DNA of 64,000 nt from Paralichthys olivaceus. Taxonomy: Eukaryota; Chordata; Actinopteri; Pleuronectiformes; Paralichthyidae. The stretch is from contig NC_091108.1 in NCBI RefSeq assembly GCF_024713975.1, positions 1,284,501 through 1,348,500 of the forward strand. Reading direction: 5' to 3'. Each line of letters starts with the position of its first letter. The stretch's first letter is position 1. The position numbers and the translations under genes are program-made. Of this stretch, positions 57,645-64,000 are shown in pieces. A model generated the notes under the pieces. That model was not told the origin of the DNA and made no database searches. It saw only the letters and a list, made by a program, of their open reading frames with translations.

Positions 57645-57815
57645 GGCGCGGCACGCTGGTTGAGCGTTTAATGCTGATGTGTCACAGCAAGAAGGTTGTT
57701 GGTTTGAATCCAGTTTCAACTGGAGCCTCCCTGTGTGGACGGACAGGGTGTGACTGCAGTATAGTTATATACCCTGCCTACTCCGTGTTAGCAGCCGGGA
57801 CGTGGACCAAACAAA
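57645..57815 (+). mobile_element. SINE-like segment with tRNA-promoter-like motifs, plus MITE-like tail
   Basis: GCGCGGCACGCTGGTTGAGC and, after about 35 bases, GGTTTGAATCCAG resemble the A and B boxes of fish tRNA-derived SINEs. It continues into TGACTGCAGTATAG and GGGACGTGGACC, related to the segment at 9.45 kb. Confidence 0.45.
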
Positions 57816-59826
57816 GAAAATAAATAAATCTAAGTAGACGTTAAATAAATGTTTGTCAAAGATGGTTTCTGACATTTCAAGTCGCTCTCATCACACTTTC
57901 AGTTCCTGTTTGGTTTTACTTCCTTATTTCATGATACATGCAGCGCTGGGACCAACTGACTCATGGTCAAAAGTTTATACAGAGTTCATTTATTTCTTTA
58001 AATCTCTTTTTCTTTTTGAAAAGTGCTTTCTGAAATAGTTTTCTTTTAATTTCGTCTGTGTTGTTTCTCTGTACGTAAAGAAAACTGAAGACAGGAGGAT
58101 CAACTCCGCCATCGCTTCTGCACAGACTTTGTGTCCTGGATAAATGATGTCTTAAATTTCCAGAAGGTGGGAGGACGTGGAGACGCGTCTTTAGTTGCAG
58201 TCTGGTCGGAAGGGACCGAGGAAAAAACCTGTTCTATCAACGTTTAGTCTGCGACGAAACAGGAACCCGATATTCACCCGACAGGGGCACACTTCTGAAG
58301 CTGACAGCAGCCGGCTGGCAGACGACGCTCGGACTTTCTCTACTTACAAAAAGAATTCAAATTTCAGTTCCAACTTTAAATCAAACTCTCCCACGACAGC
58401 TTGTTTCTGACTTCAAGCGTGAACCATCTGCTGCTGTCACGTTAAAAACCCAACACACGAGTCCCCCTGTCAATCCAGGCCGGGCTCTGTCAGCTGCTTG
58501 GTCGGACCTCATCATTCTAAACTGAGGAGGAGGAACAAAGAGACATTTTGGCTCCTGAGTTCTTTGTGGGTTAAAGATTAGCATAGACACTGATAAGAAA
58601 ATAAAGATTAACAGATGTTTGTATCTCGCCGGCTGTGCTGCTGGAGGCAACACGTACTATGGGGTCGGATGGTCACAGGGTTCATACACAAAGTTTTCAT
58701 TTCCAATATTGCAGACTCTGTCCAGAATCGTTAGAGGAATCTTTCAGTCAAATTTAGAAGGACTGTAGTTAGAGAGATCGTGTCGCAGCAAGTTCCACCG
58801 TCCCTGGAGTTAAAGTTCTAAAACTCCGTATTATAGTAATTCTACTTTCCAACATAGTACAGACCTGGAAAAGGTCACAGGTTTTACTTTCCCACATACA
58901 CAGGAACCCTGGAGTCCAGAACACGGGAAACATAAAAACCAGCACGCTGCCGTCAGTACAAAGAAGTGATAACTAAATATCTCACTCTATTGATAGAATT
59001 CCATTTTGTCGGTCATATATAAACGTTAACATGTACACACGCTCGTCACTGGTGGTCGTGGAATCGGGAGCTTTATTATAATGGGTTGGTGGAGTTTGCT
59101 CTTGCTGGCGCTCAACAAATATACTGTGAATGCAAGTAACAATAATTAATATAATGACAATTAGAATAATAATAATAACGTAATGATGCTCATCATCGTC
59201 TGCACCGTGCCTCGTAAACCTGGAAAAACTCAAAACTGAACAAGAGCCAGGTAACTCCACCTCCTCAGCCCCCACCCCAAAAAAACAACAACAGAGGATT
59301 AAAAACAGGGAACATTGAGTCGAGGCGGCAGTTTCTCTCTGGCTTCATCCAAGTCCCCGAGTCCACACGCGCCACATAAATGTCCGCCCATGTCCTGAAG
59401 TCAGTGGAAGGTGCAGGGAGGTGAGGGGGTGAAGGGAGGGGGCTGGCTGTAGTTCCAGCTCCAGAAAGCCTCTGTGGAGCCTGTTTGAGAGCATGTGTGT
59501 GCGCGCTGACCCGGTGAGTCCGGTTTACAAAGACCACGCTAAAGAGCGGTCGGCCATGACGGTCACTCGTCTGTTTTTTAATTTTTTTTTTAATTTGTTC
59601 TTTTCCTTATTTTTCCATTTATGTTTGACCGGGAGTCTGTGTGCCCCAGTTTACTGCCCCCTGGTGGATGGGGGCGGGGCATGAGTATGGCTCACCGGGT
59701 ATTTTGAAGTCGGCTACTCTCGTCCCCACTGTCAGTCAGAATGATGTAGATGCAGGGCTGGAGGAGGGGGTTAGCAGGCCCAACCAAGGTGGAGGTGTAA
59801 TTTCATATTTACGATGGAAAGAGATA

Positions 59827-59828
<2 letters not shown>

Positions 59829-59864
<36 letters not shown>
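59829..59864. repeat. (GT)n microsatellite
   Basis: Uninterrupted GT dinucleotides, about 18 repeats. Confidence 0.95.
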
Positions 59865-59866
<2 letters not shown>

Positions 59867-60064
59867 TTCACATGTGGTGTGTGTTGGCGCCCTGAAGATC
59901 TGCCCAGATGTTACTCCTGCTCTTCAGTGGCGTTTGTGTCGACTGGTAAAAGCAGAACAAGAAGCAGGTGACGTGGTTGATTTTCTACAACTTGTTATCG
60001 TGCGGAGGAGCGTCTCCTCGGCTAATATATGACTACAGGTGGGAGACATTTCTGGACAGGTCCT

Positions 60065-60067
<3 letters not shown>

Positions 60068-60133
<66 letters not shown>
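60068..60133. repeat. (GT)33-type microsatellite beside the ranbp9 stop codon
   Basis: A pure GT run of about 66 bp that ends only about 13 bases from the stop codon, so the mRNA has a long (CA)n immediately after the coding region. Confidence 0.95.
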
Positions 60134-60134
<1 letters not shown>

Positions 60135-60146
60135 ATGTACATGAGG

Positions 60147-63100
60147 CTAGTGCAAGTAATCGTCCACAGAGGCGAAGGCGCAGGAGCCGCTGCCAGTCCG
60201 TGCCATGATGGCAAGGCACTGGGCGGCCTGACCCACGGCCTGAGCCAGAGGGGGCTGCTTGGGCAGGTTGTGAGTCTCTGGAGAGAATGAGGAGGGAGAA
60301 GAGGAATAAAAAGGTCAGAGCGACACACAAACACCAGAAGTGAAGATGCATCAGTACGTTTCAACCACTACTTTGTGTCTGTGGCACCAGCTCACACTGG
60401 TCTACAACTCCGTACGGTTCTTTTTTTCCCATCCAGCCACTGTGCTGCTACTCTGGTATTTTAATTTCATCTGCTGCTGCTTGAACTTACTCAGCACAGA
60501 TCAGCTGACCCACCTAATATTGCACTGTTGAGAGTGGAGCAGACCGGCTCTCTCTGAATGGCGTCCAGCTGGTAGCCGACTGGACTGTTCCATGGGTCTG
60601 AGTAGGCGAGAAGGCTGAACGCATCCTGCAGCAGGAGACAGCAAGAACAAGAAAAGGACTGATCACACATCAGTGGACGCTTCACTTTCTCTTCCATCAG
60701 TGACGTTGGGTTCTGTGCAGCTACTTTCTCTCCGCAGGTTGTACCCGTTGAACCATTTAACCAGAAATTATCCTCCAGCATCTACATTGGTATTTAACTG
60801 CGATGTCATCAATCTTCTTATACTTCATGTCTATAAGATAAATGCACCCAAAGCAAAAAGGCTCAAATCTGACAGATCCTGCGAAATAAACACAACATTG
60901 ATCCAAAAGACTTTTTAAATATAGAAACATGAACAAGATACTTCTTGAGTCTCCAGCAGTGATTTGAACTATGTACGTTTTGAATTTTCTGAGCTATGAA
61001 AACGTTTCTCTGCTTCTCTCCTGCCACCGAGGGATTTCTGCGTTACCTTGAGCATCTTCTTGTTAGTCGAGTTCTTGCCACACTCACGGCGGAGGTGTTC
61101 GCTCATGCTCTGGAGCTCCCTGCCGAAATGGATCATTCTCTCAATGGCCGCCTGGCTCCCACCGCACAGCTGCCGCTTGGACTGAGCAGATTCCACTTCT
61201 TCGGAGCCACAGCGACATGCAAGAAGGACATCCACACAGCAACAGTGGAATAAGCATCCAATCCCAGGTTTACATCAAAGTGGTCAAAAGTGTCAATTTC
61301 ACAGAGAAAGGATGATAAGGTCTGTTTCTGACAGAGGAGAGGAAGACACAAAACCTTCAGGCACTCACCAGCGTTCGTCCAACAACTCCAAATCAACCAA
61401 GGTAGAAATACGGGAAGCAGAGGTATGTTGCCATTTTGATAATTGCTTCACACACTCACACACACACACACACAGTACCCACCCATGTCTGCGTCACAGT
61501 CGTCGGGCTCTGCGCTGTGTTTAGAGCTGCCGTTGAGGAAACCATTTGAGGAGGATTCTGTCACTCCGTTGGTGAAGTGGTCAACCTCCATATCTATGTC
61601 ATTGCTGAAGAAAAAAAAAAAAGACAGGATGTGTGAAGGCTCACAGGAAGTGTTTCCTCCTACCAACGCCCACCCACACCTGTGACCTGCACCCATTGCA
61701 CAGTATCAACTGTCAATCATGATAACACCTACAATAAAGTGCATCTACGCCGAGACGACACCTCCACACAGAAGCAAAAGTTCAGCTTTATAAGCAGTGC
61801 AATGAAATACAGTTAGTGTCAGTGAGTCCCTCAGTACCTGGTTACGGGCTGTTGACCGCGGCTCCCGTTAAGACTGATGTCAGACGCTGGGAGGGTGGAG
61901 CCAGAGCTCGGAGGGCAGGGCTTGTGACTGTGAGGGGAGGAGCTGTGGCTCTTATTAGACGTCACGCCATTACAGCAGTTGCTGTCAAACCCTTAAAACG
62001 ACAAGAGTGACGAGAGAATTATTATTTTTTTTACATGATAATACAGCGTCATAGTTTTCATAGTTTGTAAATATGTCAATGAATGATGCTGAGTATGCAC
62101 TTGATGCCTGATCACCAGATGTGAATGACACAAGCACAGCTGGACTGTACCTGTGAGGTACGGCTGGGAGCTGCTGGCTTTGTGGCTCGGGCTGCTGAAG
62201 GGTCGCGGGGAGCCGGGGTAATTGTCCTGAGACTTTGGGCTGCGACCTCCCAGACACCTCACCTCACTGTCTGTCCCATTCACCATCTCTATGAACTGTC
62301 TCACCCTGGGGATGGATGGATGGGGGGGTGGGGTAGAAAAAAAAAAAAACACAAGCTGCCTCAAGTCCGGGACACAAGTCCTCAGTCCCCCGCCACACTT
62401 CAAAGATCAGCTGCATTCTAAACATCCAATAAGCGTTAAATCGTACTTGAGCATGAAGAGCAGGTCTGGGTTCCTCTCCAGGAGGTTGGGATAGAGCTGC
62501 TGGGTGGTCTCGATGGCCTCGCCCATTCTACCTGACAACACCAGCTTCTGGATTTCTGCCAGAAAACAGTGAACACGTTTACAGGACCATGTTTTTTTAT
62601 ATACACTGATACAGTTTGTATGCTTTGTTTTGTTCCAGTAATATCCCTGAAATAAAACTGTGCTCGTTTAATTAAGTTATTTAAGTGATCGCTGTCGTTT
62701 TCTTCCTAAAATATTACGTCAAAAAACCGTCCAATAACAATTCAGGTTGAGCTTAAACAGTTCAACGGGTCTGAAAGCAGCTTTAGAAAAATGCCAGCAC
62801 AGAATGACTCACTCTGTCGATTTTTGATGGAGGCCAGCTCCTCGTGTACAGCCTGGTCGGTGGATTTGGCAAAGGCTTCAGCTGTGGCACAATAGCTGTG
62901 GTGCACCAGGTAGGAAGCCACCATTCTAACAGGGCAGAATGTGGGAAAACACATTGAGTGATTAGACACAGCTGCAGGAGACATCACAGAGCAGAGACAT
63001 ACCTGATGAGTGTTTCTGTGAATAGCATCAAACCAGTGTATCTGCTCCGCCTGGTTTAACTGTCCTGGTTTACAAGGACCTTTGTGATCAGAGGATTGAT

Positions 63101-63702
63101 TCGACATTTTACTGTTTCTCTACAAAGACAATGTAAGTCTCCCATCCACCCATCTGACCTTAGCGAACTTAGAAACACCTCGTTTTAAATTCCAGGCCAC
63201 GGGGCGACTTCACTTCACTCCTCCCTAAACCCCATCCCCTATCGAAAGGAGATTAAATCCATTCACAATAAGTAATCATAGCAACAGAGAACTAATCCCA
63301 TCAGGTCATAGCATGAAGTGAAACCCAGTCCCACAGGTTTCACTTCTGGATCCCGGCTCCTGCTCTCTAGTGGAGAAGTGCTCCATATGGGCCTTGATCC
63401 TCATCACGTCAGCAGACATTATCCACAGTGTCCAACTCCTTCAATGCTCCACTTCAACCCTGTTATTTCATGGTGAATGTGGATTTTGTACGGGTTCAGT
63501 TTTCCCAATCCTCTTACTTCTGGATCATGGACTGCCACTCGCCCTCGCGCTCCCCAATGGGGAAGCGATCGATCTGGGCCTGGATCTTTGTCCTCCACTC
63601 TCGCATGTAGTCCTCAATGTCGAACACAAAGGGGTGTTGGCCGAAGTTTGCATCAACCACCTCCCCTGGAGTCTGAAGGCCCACGGTCGGGTACAAGTTT
63701 GG
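60147..63702 (-). CDS. ranbp9: Ran-binding protein 9, C-terminal part (partial, nine exons)
   Basis: Scaffold and substrate-side subunit of the CTLH (GID) E3 ubiquitin ligase. Exons in transcript order: 63702-63518, 62925-62813, 62555-62447, 62305-62151, 61991-61838, 61604-61483, 61198-61047, 60625-60514, 60277-60147. All GT/AG; phases close exactly on TAG (60147-60149), giving 410 codons plus stop. Order: end of SPRY ([20 protein letters not shown], then GQHPFVFD); LisH ([20 protein letters not shown]); CTLH ([33 protein letters not shown]); serine-rich linker ([40 protein letters not shown]); CRA (RRQLCGGSQ-like [40 protein letters not shown]). The [10 protein letters not shown] linker separates it from RANBP10. 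Upstream exons are beyond the window. The exon at 61198-61047 has a weak acceptor but the only phase that fits. Confidence 0.94.
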
Positions 63703-64000
63703 CTGCAACAAGGAGAGAGCTGTGAGTTGCGACGATAGAAGGAAATGGAGTTTGGGAATAAAATGGAATCCTCAGAGGGTTTTGTCAAGAATTATCCTGT
63801 AAAACTGAACATAACCTATTAAGCTGATCAATGGAGAGCTTTGTTCATCAGAACCAATGACTCTGTGATCATATTGTCATGTGCTGCGATTTCTGAATCA
63901 CTTCAAACACTTTTTGTGGAGCCCCCAGACACAACAACAGATAGAGGTTTCAGTGGTGATCTAGTAGAGTGAGGTTAGAGTGAGGACAAGTCCAAATCTA
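63703..64000 (-). other. ranbp9: ranbp9 intron (partial)
   Basis: Upstream of the acceptor TTGTTGCAG at 63703-63711 on the minus strand. No exon with family similarity was seen between here and the window edge. Confidence 0.7.

Larger units (their letters stand above)
53400..60146. other. Gene-poor region between the TRIM array and ranbp9
   Basis: No frame here resembles a known protein. It contains an L2 fragment (54.44-54.75 kb), the AT minisatellite in a MITE (55.6-56.35 kb), SINE-like and MITE-like pieces (57.5-57.8 kb) and (GT)n tracts (59.83-59.86, 60.07-60.13 kb). The right-hand 1-1.2 kb is probably the ranbp9 3'UTR. Confidence 0.6.
59072..60146 (-). other. ranbp9: ranbp9 3' untranslated region (inferred)
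   Basis: From the TAG at 60147-60149 leftwards. The first AATAAA judged plausible on the minus strand is at 59072-59077. It contains two long CA tracts on the transcript strand. The end is uncertain. Confidence 0.4.

Noticed and set aside
57650-57722. tRNA gene
   Set aside because: A- and B-box-like strings are present but no cloverleaf with paired acceptor stem could be made; better read as a SINE fragment.
60039-60351. Frames of long Cys-Val or Thr-His repeats on both strands
   Set aside because: Translation of the (GT)n microsatellite; the real gene here is the last exon of ranbp9.

Overview
The window is vertebrate nuclear DNA, almost certainly from a ray-finned (perch-like) teleost. 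It has split genes with GT/AG introns of about 90 bp to 2.7 kb, close matches to vertebrate MYO10, MARCHF11, ZNF622 and RANBP9, many (CA)n tracts, teleost-type MITE, L2 and SINE fragments, and a lineage-expanded TRIM array. No bacterial, CRISPR or phage features were seen.

Layout. (1) 1-7.6 kb, + strand: the last 13 coding exons and long 3'UTR of myo10 (PH-MyTH4-FERM tail). (2) 7.6-10.3 kb: intergenic, with repeat fragments. (3) 10.3-15.7 kb, - strand: complete marchf11 in four coding exons, with a CpG-rich 5' end. (4) 16-20.7 kb: intergenic, no gene seen. (5) 20.7-27.7 kb, - strand: complete znf622, six coding exons plus an inferred noncoding first exon. Its first intron carries a 33-bp tandem repeat full of GCTAGC palindromes. 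(6) 28.0-53.4 kb, - strand: six intact, intronless, near-identical TRIM genes (RING, two B-boxes, coiled coil, PRY-SPRY; TRIM16-like/finTRIM-like). They form a head-to-tail array with periods of about 3.9, 3.8, 5.2, 5.2 and 5.2 kb. The three longer periods contain the same 1,273-bp TG...CA element, probably a solo LTR that was copied along with the array. (7) 53.4-60.1 kb: gene-poor DNA with an L2 fragment, a SINE-like piece and a 640-bp AT-rich minisatellite inside a MITE. (8) 60.1-64 kb, - strand: the last nine coding exons of ranbp9 (end of SPRY, LisH, CTLH, CRA), continuing beyond the right edge.

How it fits together. myo10, marchf11 and znf622 form a conserved neighbourhood (human 5p15.1), but retreg1, which lies between ZNF622 and MYO10 in human, is not seen here. 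The TRIM array sits between this block and ranbp9 and looks like the dynamic part of the window. All copies are open, amino-acid differences cluster in the SPRY domain and the RING/B-box end, and variant combinations between copies indicate gene conversion. Sequences just upstream of the start codons look like interferon-response (ISRE) or ETS-IRF composite sites and differ from copy to copy. This suggests an expanding antiviral-type E3 ligase family with diverging promoters. That reading is inference, since no expression data were available.
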